Assembly: GCA_000711775.1 (NCBI GenBank)
Contig: ARYC01000706.1
Coordinates: 61,158 to 125,157 of the forward strand
Origin: Oxytricha trifallax
Lineage: Eukaryota; Ciliophora; Spirotrichea; Sporadotrichida; Oxytrichidae
Length of the DNA: 64,000 nucleotides
Direction: 5' to 3'
Position numbers and translations under genes: made by a program. Each line of letters begins with the position of its first letter. Position 1 is the first letter of the stretch. Of this stretch, positions 9,891-20,235 are shown piece by piece. The notes below the pieces were generated by a model that searched no databases, was not told the origin of the DNA, and saw nothing but the letters and a program-made list of their open reading frames with translations.

Positions 9891-11890
9891 CATAAATATT
9901 TAATTTTGAGTATAACTCGTTAATCAATCAATCAAGCATTCCTTAAACAAAGAATGGCAACTATATATTAATAATTTTTCAATATAAGATGTTATATGTA
10001 GTTGCTCAAGATCATTAAATTTTAAGACGAAATGCTGCGACAGGATCGAGTCAGACAACTCAATGGTGGATGAGGACTACCTTTTCATGAGACAAATCAT
10101 CATCATAAGTATGGTCTTTAATAAACATGGGGGGAAATGATTGGCAAGATATATAAAATTTGATAAGATTTTAATAATATTATTAGCTAATTAAAATATT
10201 CTTAATTCCAGGCTGCTATTTTAGATTTAATTGGATCTGAGTTTAAGTAGTCGTATACTTAATTATTAAAAAGTAATTTATTTCAAATTAAAATGATATT
10301 GAATTAGTTATCATAATTTTTAATTTTTATAATTTCAGATTCTAACAACTAAAGCATCTTTTATAAGTTTAAATTTAATATAAAAATAATAAATTAATTA
10401 ATAAAAAAGAAGATGATCCAAATTCTAAGAAGAGACAAATGTAGTTTACTTATGGAGCAAGTCAAATATCTACTAATTAATTGGCTGTCTAAATCTATTT
10501 AACTATTTTGTAAATTACTGTCAGCACAAGCAACTGTGTGAATATATTCCCTTTGCTCTTATAATATTCGTTGTTCTACTGATATATAATAACTATTATG
10601 ATGAATTTAACTTTACTTTTAATGAAGTCACCAGAAATATAAGCATAGAAAGTTAATTGGTTTGTGGCTTGATGTTTGGAAACTCTATATATTGTTATGA
10701 TCCTGCTATAAGTCTAACTTTCTTGCTAATTCTCTTAGATGTCTCTCGCACTGTACTTTGGATTGTCTAATTTTTTTTAATTTTTAGTCTAATCTAGGGG
10801 ATTATAAACTTTTCCAGAATTTTCATACACAATTTTAAAGTGTTATAATATTTTTGATTTGTTTGATAGACTTAATGTAAATGTGTCAATATTATTAGAA
10901 TTTAGGAGATAAATCATTCTTTTTGAGGTATCAATATTAATAAGTTGTTAATAAAAGAAAGCGTTGGTCTTTATCTTTAGATAAGGCTCTAAATATAAAA
11001 ATTCTCTTTGATATGCCCCAGGAGCCAATATTATTGTTTTCTACAATAATTGAGGAATAATGTGGCACTATCATTGTTGAACCAGATGGTAATGTAAAAA
11101 GTTCTAGTAAAATACTAAAAATACTATAAAATAACAAGCATATAAATATAAGTGTTTTTTTTTAATTTTACCACTATGCATATCTCTATTATTTTATATA
11201 ATGCTATAGTTTATTTCAAACATTCTTAAAATTAAAGTAAATTGATTCTATATTAACTTTGAGTCAAAGAAATACTTATATTGTATAACATTTAAGTTAA
11301 CTAGAAGAATTAATAGATATTTTTATTTTTAGCTTTCTCCCATAAAAAATTGTTGGGAGCTTTTAAATAAGTTGGTAAATCTTTAAAGCAATAACAGACG
11401 CTAGTTAAATTTCATTGTGATATTCAATAATTAAAAGGAACTATTGCTTGTGAATTTCATAATTAAACTAAACTTGAATAACATAACAATCATTTAAATT
11501 TAATTATAATATAAATTGATTTATTACTATTTCATTGCTCTTATATCAATCTGTTTAATGTTAAAACTCACTAGTATTACTTCACTTAATTTACAACTTA
11601 GATAAACTCTTCATCTTGCTTATCTCTGGTCAATGAGTTAGAATAAAGTTAATTAGACAATTTAAGCTTGAATCTGAAGCACTGCTATAATGGAACTGCC
11701 TTCTCTGATGACAGCAAGACCTGAATCTTCGAAAAGATTTAGCAGCTCAAAAATTAATTGCAAAAAGGCGTTAAGCAAAAGGAGATATTACAGCCTTTGC
11801 TCATTGATTTCTCTTGAACTAGGAGATGAATGTAGTTTGATGTAAAGGATGCTGTAACTACTATCTTACTCTTGCTGTAATTGTAAATAC
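9891..11890 (+). other. AT-rich DNA with GC-raised, coding-like patches (possible MDSs)
   Basis: Patches of clearly higher GC lie at about 10025-10140, 10410-10490, 10530-10760, 10950-11110, 11345-11470 and 11600-11880, separated by very AT-rich DNA. On the plus strand with ciliate code they give peptides such as MVDEDYLFMRQIIII, LVCGLMFGNSIYCYDPAIS, EEQCGTIIVEPDGN, LKGTIACEFHNQTKLEQ and NLSLNLKHCYNGTAFSDD. No domain is recognised. In-frame TGAs are present in the last patch. The frames are too short to be significant under this code, so this is a composition-based suggestion only. Confidence 0.3.
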
Positions 11891-11959
11891 CAAATAGGAG
11901 ATTATTATAATATAATTTAATATAAAAATTGTAATTATTATCAATTTATTTTAATAGTT

Positions 11960-12800
11960 AACAAGTATAAAGAACTAAATGATACCTCGTGGTGCAGTTT
12001 TATTTTTAGAAGATATAACTAACATAAACCTGTTATTATCAATTAGCCCCTTATCATTTACAAAAGGGAATCTTCGTAGGAGTTTTCAACTGAATGCTTG
12101 CTATTAACAGTCACCTTCTGTCCAATTGCCATAATTTGCCCTCTGAATTATTCCTTAGTATTTCTTGGAAGGATAAGATGAGGGATAACAACTAATATTG
12201 ATATATAAAATAATATTATTATAATGAAATAGGTAACTACATGTAAATACATGTGATGATTATCATTTGTGGTATATTTGCACCAATCAAGTAATTCCTA
12301 TATCCTCCTTACATCATTATTTTACTTCTCCATTTTTTATTATCCGTATCTTATGTTTCATTATTTTCTGTACATGCTATCTTTGTGCCAATTTGATTAG
12401 TGATTATATATTTGTCTTTATTTGTTATATATGTTGCTCTTTCTGACGCTATGCTTCTGTTAATTTCGAGAATAACAGTTTCTTTTTTATCTTTATTACT
12501 TCTTTTTCTCTTTCCCTAGCCTTTGTTGAGAGATAAAATTCTAGTTCAATTTTTAATATTGTCAATTCCACTAAAATCTTCCTGAAAAATTTTATTATCT
12601 GTTTAGTTTATAAAATATAGTTTATTATATCATTTATTCTGAACTTATTCCTCCAAGTGCCAATCTGAGCATGATTTCAATTATCTTTGCATCTATCATA
12701 TTATCCACTCTCTTCCGTAATATAAAATTCTTATTTTTTTAGTTTCTCATCATCTCTTTCTCTTCATTATCATGCCATATTTTTTCAATTTCCTATAAAC
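11960..12800 (-). other. Coding-like patches, minus strand (possible MDSs)
   Basis: The plus strand is strongly pyrimidine-rich here, so the minus strand is purine-rich, as expected for a coding strand. Minus-strand readings include QIMAIGQKVTVNSKHSVE (about 12090-12140), HDNEEKEMMRNQKNK and MIDAKIIEIMLRLALGG (12640-12790) and AREREKEVIKIKKKL (12470-12530). The last would be coiled-coil-like. Frame changes occur between the pieces. Not recognised as any family. Confidence 0.3.
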
Positions 12801-12960
12801 AAAATTAATATAATTTATTTATGTATATTTGCCAATATTTTGCAAATTAATAGAATATTCATTAGCTTGGGATCTTGTGCGAGGTGATTAATCATCTAAA
12901 TAGTAAATAACTCACAATTTTCTGAGTTCATTGCTTGTTGAGTATTGAATTGCTATTTTT

Positions 12961-13489
12961 GGGGGAGGAAGTTTCCTCTGCACAAGTTTATGATAAAAAA
13001 ATCTTTTTTAGGGAAATTTCCTGCACTTTTTTTAATTATTAATTTTATTAAATTTATTTTTAATTATTATCAACGAACATCTGGGTATACATCATTTTTA
13101 TAATTATACTTAATTTATAATTCAATTAGTCAATGTCTCTATTAGCATGAATTCTAAGCATCATCGAAGCACGATATGTTTTCTTATAAAAACCCTTAAT
13201 TTAAGAACTTTTAGATATTTTTACTCGAATAGATCCTCTATATATAATTCTTAAGTATTTGAGGTGTCAAAGTGTGCTCAATTAAAGTTTTTTTTAAAAT
13301 TTTTTTTAATTTAATTATTTTTTTATCTAAACTTCAGAAATACCTTTCCTATCATACCTCAAAATCCTCTTAAAATTTTATAAGTCCTTAAAATAAAAAT
13401 CTTTTTGAATTTAAGTAAAATTTATTATATTTTAAATTTTAAAAAAGTGCAGGGAACTTCCTCGAGTGCAGGAAACTTCCTCCCCCCCC
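12961..13489. mobile_element. Inverted-repeat element with 9-bp direct repeats (MITE or transposon-derived IES)
   Basis: Terminal inverted repeats of at least 50 bp start GGGGGAGGAAGTTTCCT and contain a second internal block (TTCCTGCACTTTTTT). Both sides are flanked by GCTATTTTT (12952-12960 and 13490-13498). A 9-bp target duplication is typical of Mutator-type elements and their MITEs. In a ciliate germline the same arrangement could be an IES (internal eliminated sequence) bounded by a 9-bp pointer. The interior (about 400 bp) is AT-rich and non-coding. Confidence 0.8.
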
Positions 13490-13499
13490 GCTATTTTTT

Positions 13500-15514
13500 G
13501 TCTGAATATAATTCTAACTATTAACTAAATGATTTGTTGTTATTTGAATGTCTTTGAGCTAATGCCGAACTTCCCATTTTACATAAAGTGTCACAGCAAA
13601 CAGATTTGCTAGTATTTTAGAATATTTTTAGCAAAAATTAGTTCTACAATTTAAATTATGGTTTAATAGTATTTTAAATTGATTTTATCTCAAGATATAA
13701 TTTAAAATCTCTATTGAAAATTTTATTTTCACCATAAAATATCTTTATATAAGCACATTTTTATCATTTTGATCATGATATGTCATTCTGCTATCATTGT
13801 ATCACAATGAAATCAAGATTAAATTTTTTTCCAATGCTCCTTAAATTTTTATATCAATATTTACCAATCCTTGGACATCTTCCTCATTATTCCTTCTGTA
13901 TTATTGATCTTTTTTACTAATATTCCCTTTTTTGATAAGGGTGCCAGTACAATGTGCATTTGTTAACAATCTTATAACTTCATACTATTTTCCTATTTTC
14001 TATGAGTAATTATATTAAATTTATTGTAATAAAAATTAAAAAAATCAATTAAGTAATTCATCTTTATTTATTCACCTAATTATCATAATTTTTTATTGAA
14101 ATAATTCTCTATTACAGTAACTTATTAAATCTGTTTACTATATTTAATTTTATTCAATCTTCAGTCTGCTTATTAGGGTTCTTCACTTGTTTAATTGGGC
14201 TCTCTCAGATCTGATCTTTCACTACTAGAGTTCTTCTTGGACTTTATTCATGTCAATCTAATCTTCATCACTTTTCCTGGAGTTTATATTTATTATCTAC
14301 TCTTCCAGTCTGTTTTAATTTAAATATTTGATAATTTTTAATTGTTTTGCTGCTATTTTTGTCATTATTATGCAAATAATAATAGTGATTCTCTATCTAT
14401 ACTAAAATATATTTCTCTTTTTTCCCTATTAATTTGAATTTACAAATTTCTTAGTTTCTTTGCAGTTTATTCTTATATGTTATTAGTTCGCATTTTGAAT
14501 GCTGGGTTTATTTATTTATAATTAAACATAATTACTTTCGACATTCATTAGGTTTCAAAACTTTTTAGAATTTACAATTCTTAAAGCCTGATCTTGAGCA
14601 TTGAAGGTTAGTTATTTTGTTCTTCCATTTTTATTGTTTTTAAATTTAAATTTAATTTCTTATTTATTTTTCTATATATTACATACATTTTGATAATTTT
14701 CTCGGAGACAGTTATTCTATTATTGTCCATCGACAATTTTATCTGATAATTTTCAGGTATTTTTTCATCAATACACAAATAATAATTCTTAATAAACTTC
14801 CAATAATTCTTGAAAGATTTAGGTATATTCTGGGAGGATACATAACAATATTCTTTTTTTATAAAAAAAATTTACCCTAAAAATAAATTAAGGATTCAAA
14901 AATAGGTAACCAAAAAAAAATAAAAAATATTAGTGATATTCCTATTTGAACTATGAAATTGAAAATTAATTTTGAGATTCATTAATTAAGGTAAGTAGAG
15001 ATGAAAATTATTTTTTTTCTCAAAATAATGCATTGAAAAAGTTATTTAAAAACTGGACAGGAATTGCAACATCTGCCAAAAATGGCTTTCAAAATATATT
15101 TCTTCTAAATTTATATTTATTCTTAAATTTTATATAGATAAATCACATCGTTAAGACTTGATGTTCTAAGTTTGAACGCCTCAAACTTTTTTTTGAGGTT
15201 TTAAACTAGATGATTCTCTTTAACTACTTGTTTCTTTATACATGTTAACTTAAACAATTTCTTCAACTTTTGATAGTATCCTTTCTTCAATATTAATTAT
15301 TTTTATTAAATTTATTATATATATTATTTGATAAGAATTGGTAATAGCAGATTCTCCTTTTTAATCTTTATATTAAAAAACAAAAAATATATCCATTTTT
15401 TTGTATTTATTACTTCCTCCAAATCATTTTTATAATAATTAATGGAATAGCCTAGGTGAATCCATGTTTCTTAGAATAGGATATTATTTGTTGTTTTATT
15501 ATTTTATTGGGTGT
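13500..15514. other. AT-rich DNA with minus-strand coding-like patches
   Basis: Patches of higher GC and purine-rich minus strand lie at about 13510-13615, 13830-14010 and 14150-14310. Minus-strand peptides include MGSSALAQRHSNNNKSFS and NNTEGIMRKMSKDWQ. A short plus-strand patch lies at 15030-15100. No domain is recognised and no complete frame was seen. Confidence 0.25.
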
Positions 15515-15635
15515 TGAAGTTAGAACGTCCCAGATGATGTCAGGGCATCCCAGGTTCGTCAGGGCGTCCCAAGGTCATCAGTGCGTCCCAGCCACGATCC
15601 TGACGTTCCAAGTCACGTCATGACGTCCCAGCTCA
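15515..15635. repeat. GC-rich minisatellite, locus 2
   Basis: Six degenerate units of about 20 bp, here reading GACGTCCCAG...TCAGGGCGTCCC. This is the reverse complement of the unit at locus 1. The left edge is a version of GGGTGTTGA, the inverse of the TCAACACCC edge at the other two loci. A TBE-type end begins 24 bp to the right. Confidence 0.75.
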
Positions 15636-15659
15636 TTAATATTAAAATAATCAATAACT

Positions 15660-15725
15660 CAAAACCCCTTAATAGTTTATATGTGTTTTTATTGATTTGA
15701 GTATTAATGGGGAATAGTGTCCCTT
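15660..15725 (+). mobile_element. Solitary TBE-type end
   Basis: CAAAACCCCTTAATAG follows ACT, which fits the ANT target. The sequence resembles the terminus of the 3239-8268 element for about 15 bp and then diverges. No partner end and no TBE gene was found to the right, so this is either a relic or a short non-autonomous relative. Confidence 0.5.
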
Positions 15726-16579
15726 TTTAATTATTTTCAACTAGAGGTAAGATTAAATGATATTTATTATTTTCAGGGTGGAGATATTTATTTTTTTATA
15801 TTTTATCATCCCTACATCTGGATAAATTTTATGTAGAAATGTATCATGTAAAAAAATTAATTGAAATCGCAGTTTTTGCTTAGTTATATAATTAAACTAT
15901 TTAAATTTTTATGAAAAATCTTTTTGATAATTCCATGAAACTACTTTTTTTCATTTTTGAAATTCTTATGTTCTAATATAGTTATAGTATTTTAGTACAT
16001 GATACTAATTAGTCTTTAAACAAAATAAAACTTTTTTATTTAAACTTCATTTTATCATAACTAAGAACTAATAAAGTTTTGGTACCATTAAATAAATGTG
16101 CCAATTAAAATTAAAAGGAATTAGTACCAGTATTAATTAAATAAAGACATATATTGTGCAATTAAATAGAATTTACTTGAGAAAAATCAGGGAATTCATC
16201 CCAGAAATTTGTTACAGTTTAGCAAAACTTTCACTTAGAGGGTTGAACTCCTATAAGATACAAATGTATGTGTTTGATGATTTAAAATTAAATAAATTTA
16301 TCATTCACTAGTTTTTTAGGTCGAATTCATTGAAAATCGAGATAATAAATATTCAGACAAATACACGAACCCAATAATAATATGTAGTTTATAATAAAAT
16401 TTTATAAATTTAATTGCTTGATGATTTTAATAGTTTGATTAGGATGGAGTGACTTTACTCCTTCATTGGGTTAAGCTGAATGTGTGTGGGCTTTGTGATT
16501 CAACATATTATATTGTGCAGTTTTAAGCCTCGGTTAGGGGGCATGCATAAATGCTGTCAATATTTTTAGTTTCTTTATT
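15726..16579. other. AT-rich spacer
   Basis: No gene supported. A moderately GC-raised patch lies at 16175-16260. Confidence 0.4.
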
Positions 16580-16935
16580 TGCGGATTGAGAACGAAATTT
16601 TAATTTTTCTGCGAGTCACTCCGTTTTTTTAATTTATTTATTCATGTCTTTCTTCTTTTCCTGTTTATTTTTTCTCATATTAAACTTGCGGTTTATGCTA
16701 AAAAACATAATGTATTTAAAAAGAAATAAAGTTACTAAAAATAGCAACAACATAAAAATTTTACCATATTAAGATGAGTTAATATGATATAAGAAAAAAG
16801 TAAAAACTTTCACTATAAAATACATACAATACTTATCAAAAGAATAACATTAGAATAATTACAATTTTAAATAATCTAACAAAATAAACTGGAGTGACTC
16901 GCAAAAAAAATAAAAATTTCGCGAGAGGCTCCGCA
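16580..16935. repeat. Inverted-repeat element, about 356 bp
   Basis: Arms of about 50 bp. The left arm starts TGCGGATTGAGAACGAAATT and runs to GCGAGTCACTCCG. The right arm is the inverse, running from TGGAGTGACTCGC to GAGGCTCCGCA. The interior is AT-rich. No clear target duplication. Probably a MITE-like element. Confidence 0.6.
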
Positions 16936-17189
16936 CATTTCTAATTTTAAAATTTGGGCAGAGTTTATTTATATAAAATAAAAAAAAAACAAACCCACAT
17001 CATCAGCAGCAGTAACCTAAATTTCTAAAAGTGATTTAGCGCTGCCAAAATATAAAACCTTTGCCCTTCATTTTGATCAAATAATCAAAAATAATTAGAT
17101 TTTATTTATAAAATTAATATTATACATTATATTTTTGTAATAGATTTTTTCATTTTTTGAATATTTAAACTTTCGATTTTCTATCAAAA
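16936..17189. other. Spacer with one GC-raised patch
   Basis: The patch at 16990-17080 reads on the plus strand as KPTSSAAVTQISKSDLALPK with ciliate code. No domain recognised. Confidence 0.25.
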
Positions 17190-17686
17190 TTGAATTAAAT
17201 ACTAAATTCAAACCATCAATCTAAGTCTTGACGTTGACTTATCTGAGTGAGTTGACGTGACAATTTTGTGCCATGGCAGTCATGAAGTAGAAAACTACGA
17301 AAAATAACTTACGCTATCACCTAGTCTCCTCCTGAATCAAGGTGTTAACCTGAGACAAATCTAAAACAAAGCTTGCGGGTTTCGACTAGATGACAGGGCG
17401 TGGAGAAAACGCTTACTGGTCCCGCCACTGCTGGGAAACTTAATCCCTGACCTTTCGCTGTGGGAGCTTCAGCACCCTAACCAGGTGTGGAAGAAAAATC
17501 TTTATCGTTGGCTTTAATGGTTCTTTATCGTTGGCTTTAATGGTTTTAGTCTTCTTTTTGAAGGCAAAGAGTACCTTCATCCTGCTCCCTAGTACCTAGG
17601 AAGTTGAAATCAAGTTAGGAAAGCTCATCTTTGCAGGGAAATCCTTGGACCCGAGCCCAATCGAGGAGTGAAGTAGCTTTCAGATT
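17190..17686 (-). repeat. Retroposon-like repeat, copy B, 3' part
   Basis: Reverse complement of the 3' three-quarters of copy A, from the TBE insertion point to the TTAGTATTAAA-like tail. It contains a local 23-bp tandem duplication of TTTATCGTTGGCTTTAATGG at about 17497-17545 that copy A lacks. The other part of this copy lies at 21837-21988, beyond the TBE. Confidence 0.75.
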
Positions 17687-17825
17687 CAAAACCCCAAAAC
17701 CCTTTCAGTAGTTTGATTGAGTTTTTGATTGATAAAAGTAGACTATTAGTGCATACTTTATTAGGGTTTTAATAGGGTTTATGTAGGGGTTTAATGTTTA
17801 AATATTAGTAATTTAAGTGAGTATA
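17687..17825 (+). repeat. TBE left terminal inverted repeat
   Basis: 139 bp, identical to the inverse of 21698-21836. It begins with one and a half C4A4 telomere repeats. It must contain the promoter of the transposase gene, because the repeat ends at the A of its ATG. Confidence 0.9.
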
Positions 17826-18874
17826 TGCGAGGTTTGGGGTCAGTTTATGACAGTGAGTATATAGATTTATTGTTTAAGTTGCGTTATGGATGTGATGAAT
17901 ATAATGATCAACTCAAGCCTATCCTTAATTACACGTCTATAGCAAGGCTACTCCATAAATCTCCTGCTACTGTGAGGTCTCACTGTCTATTAGCATTGAA
18001 TTTAAAGAGATAGCATCTTAATTCTAAGCCTAAGAGACCCTTAAAATTTTAGCAGCATCATATTGAATATCTTATTAATGATAAGACTCTTAAATACTGG
18101 GCTCATTTCTCTCTAGCCTAGAGGGCTGTGATGTTTCATCGCCAATTTCCTGAGCTTCACATATCTGCTTAATCGATAGCTAACATATATAAAAAGAACG
18201 GAATATCTTACAAGACAGTCAATCGCATTAAGAGAGTGATTGACTTTAATGTTCCATTTTATAAGACTAATTTAAATTATATATTCGATTAAATGCAGAG
18301 GTCTTAAGAGCATAATATAAAGTTCATACACGCTGATGAAGCTGTATTTACATTCAATACCTTTATATCAAGGTCTTGGTACAAGAGGTATAGTAATATA
18401 GAAGTTTATGACTAAAAGGTTAAGGTTTAAACTCATGCTATTCTTGGAGGAATAAGTGAAGATAGTGGCCTCGAGACTTATGTTATTCACCCTCGTTCTA
18501 TAAAGACTGAATAATATATTAAGTTCTTGCAATAACTCAGAGATAAGTACGCTGACTAAGAGATTATTCTATTCGTTGATAACTTATCAGTTCATAAAAC
18601 TAAAGACTCAAGGAAGGAATATGAAAGGCTAAATATAACACCTGTATTTAATGTTCCTTACAGCCCTTAGTTCAATGGAATTGAATTATATTGGGGGTTA
18701 TTGAAAGGTCATTATAAGAAATTGCTGCTCTACCATCTGATGCATGATTTAAAGATAGATACAGTCGATTTTATTAAGAGTGCTGCTAAAAGAGTCAGTG
18801 ATGAGAAAGCTAAAGTGTGCGCAAGAGAAGGGAGATTTTGTGTTTATAAATAAGTTTTAGATTTAAACGAATGA
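17825..18874 (+). CDS. TBE 42-kDa transposase, DD34E
   Basis: This 349-residue frame, from ATG 17825 to TGA 18872-18874, uses TAA/TAG as Gln throughout. The N-terminal half contains a helix-turn-helix-like stretch (SIARLLHKSPATVRSHCLL, about residues 38-56). The catalytic core has Asp171 (HADEAVF), Asp252 (FVDNLSVHKT) and Glu287 (FNGIELYWG). The last spacing of 34 residues defines DD34E, as in IS630/Tc1/mariner enzymes. It ends with the basic stretch KVCAREGRFCVYKQ. The product acts in the developing nucleus on TBE ends and, from work in Oxytricha, takes part in germline DNA elimination. The stop codon lies only 6 bp from the stop of the converging 22-kDa gene, so the two transcripts must overlap. 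All catalytic residues are present. Confidence 0.96.
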
Positions 18875-18880
18875 ATAAGT

Positions 18881-19671
18881 TCACATATTAAATTTGCCCG
18901 TAAAGGGATTTGGCTTCTCTTTCTTTTCTTCCTCTTAAGGCTTGCTTGGGCCCATGTTTCTTCTCTTAGTGCCAGCTCCTGCATCTATGTTCATCTCTTC
19001 TGGCTTTTATAAATCTTTGAAGAGCCTCTTACTCAATTCATGTTTTACTTGAGACTTTCTCTCTCTGTTTAATTTGCTGCGCTCTTTCATCAAGTATATA
19101 GCAGTACCAGGTTTTTCTATAAAGTTAGAAGACTAAGCTTACTTGAGATGAAAGGATGCTTTTAAAGTTCCTACAGCCAGGTATCACTTATTTTAATACC
19201 TTGCTTCTCTTTTTCTTCAGGAGAGATGCTGTAGCGTTTCTTATGAGCTTCTTAAATAACTTCATTTAAGTACTCAGGTTTCAGAGTTGCAAGAACACCA
19301 AAGAAGAAGTTTCTCTCTGGCAACTTATTAGAGAGCTGTAGCTTTGATGGAAGGTAGAGAGCTACGACTGGATCACTCATAGCATCGTCATATAGGTTTG
19401 TCACTGATATTTCAGGGTAGTTAGGTATCTCTATCATCCTAATTTCATTAGACTTAAAAGCTTTTTTCTCTTCACTCAGTAAGGCTTTTAAGAATGAGAT
19501 TTTAGTTCCCTCCTAAGTTGGCAAGAACAATCCAACTATAATGGATTTATTAATCTTACTTAAGAACTTACCTTGCTATACCAAATATCTATAGAGGTCC
19601 TCTTTACTTCGAAATTTTCCTATTAAATCTTGAGATTAAATTCTCTTCATTGCATCATTCATAGACTCCAT
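18881..19671 (-). CDS. TBE '22-kDa' protein, probably spliced to 254 residues
   Basis: Function unknown; found in all TBEs on the strand opposite the transposase. It starts at ATG 19671 with MESMNDAMKRIQSQDL. Read straight through, it stops at TGA 19090-19092 after 193 residues, matching the published 22-kDa size. A 26-nt segment at 19117-19142 has GTAAG at one end, CTAAC near the other and ends in AG. Removing it joins residue 177 in frame to 77 more residues (KPGTAIYLMKERSKLN to NPFTGKFNM), ending at TGA 18881-18883. The added part is basic (RERKSQ, KRRN), then acidic-basic (QEEEKKEK). The same segment and downstream peptide occur in the copies at 4380 and 42561. Other features are PNYPEISVTNLYDDAM and LSNKLPERNFFFGVLAT in the middle. 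No known domain recognised. Confidence 0.85.
19117..19142 (-). other. Putative 26-nt intron in the TBE 22-kDa gene
   Basis: It reads GTAAGC...CTAAC...TATAG on the minus strand. Homologous 26-nt segments with GT and AG ends lie at 43088-43113 (plus) and 4605-4630 (minus) in the two other TBE copies. Splicing restores a conserved downstream frame. Introns this short are known in ciliates such as Paramecium; that they occur in this gene is my inference. Confidence 0.65.
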
Positions 19672-20235
19672 CTTGCTTCCTCTTTCTAGAAATGTTATTG
19701 AAATTTAAAATTATGGATATCCATTCTAAGTTTACTAAAATCTTACTAATAAATAGGGAAGACCTACTGGAGGTCAATCTTCAAAAGATATGTGGATAAG
19801 CATTGAAAAACTTGCTACAAGTATCAAAGATTAATTTCCATTTTTATCAAACTTTCTCCATTAAATTGTTCCTAATAATGTTTAGTTATTTTAGGAGGTC
19901 CTCCAAATTGAGTTCAACTTTATTAGGAGTTAAATTTTAAGGTTAGAACTTAATTATTAGCATATTAAATTAAAAAATGTTTAATATCTTTACCTCAAAA
20001 ATAAATTCAAACTTGATTTGGAGGACCTCCTATAGAAACAAAACTTCATTAGGAGTATTTTAATTTACTAAAACGTATAAAATTCTCATAAAATATGTCA
20101 ACTTACAGTCTTCTATGGTTATTTAATTTTCTTACCTCTCAGCCGAGAATCTACCACAGTGTCTTATACTCTACTATATTAGTTTATCTAGGTAGATTTT
20201 ATCATTATTATAATAAAATATATCAGCAAACTAAA

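Noticed and set aside
20095..20235. Upstream ATG (20095) as start of the zinc-finger kinase.
   Set aside because: The extra 47 residues are hydrophobic and tyrosine-rich, the shorter start gives the known protein size, and the divergent copy starts at the matching downstream ATG.
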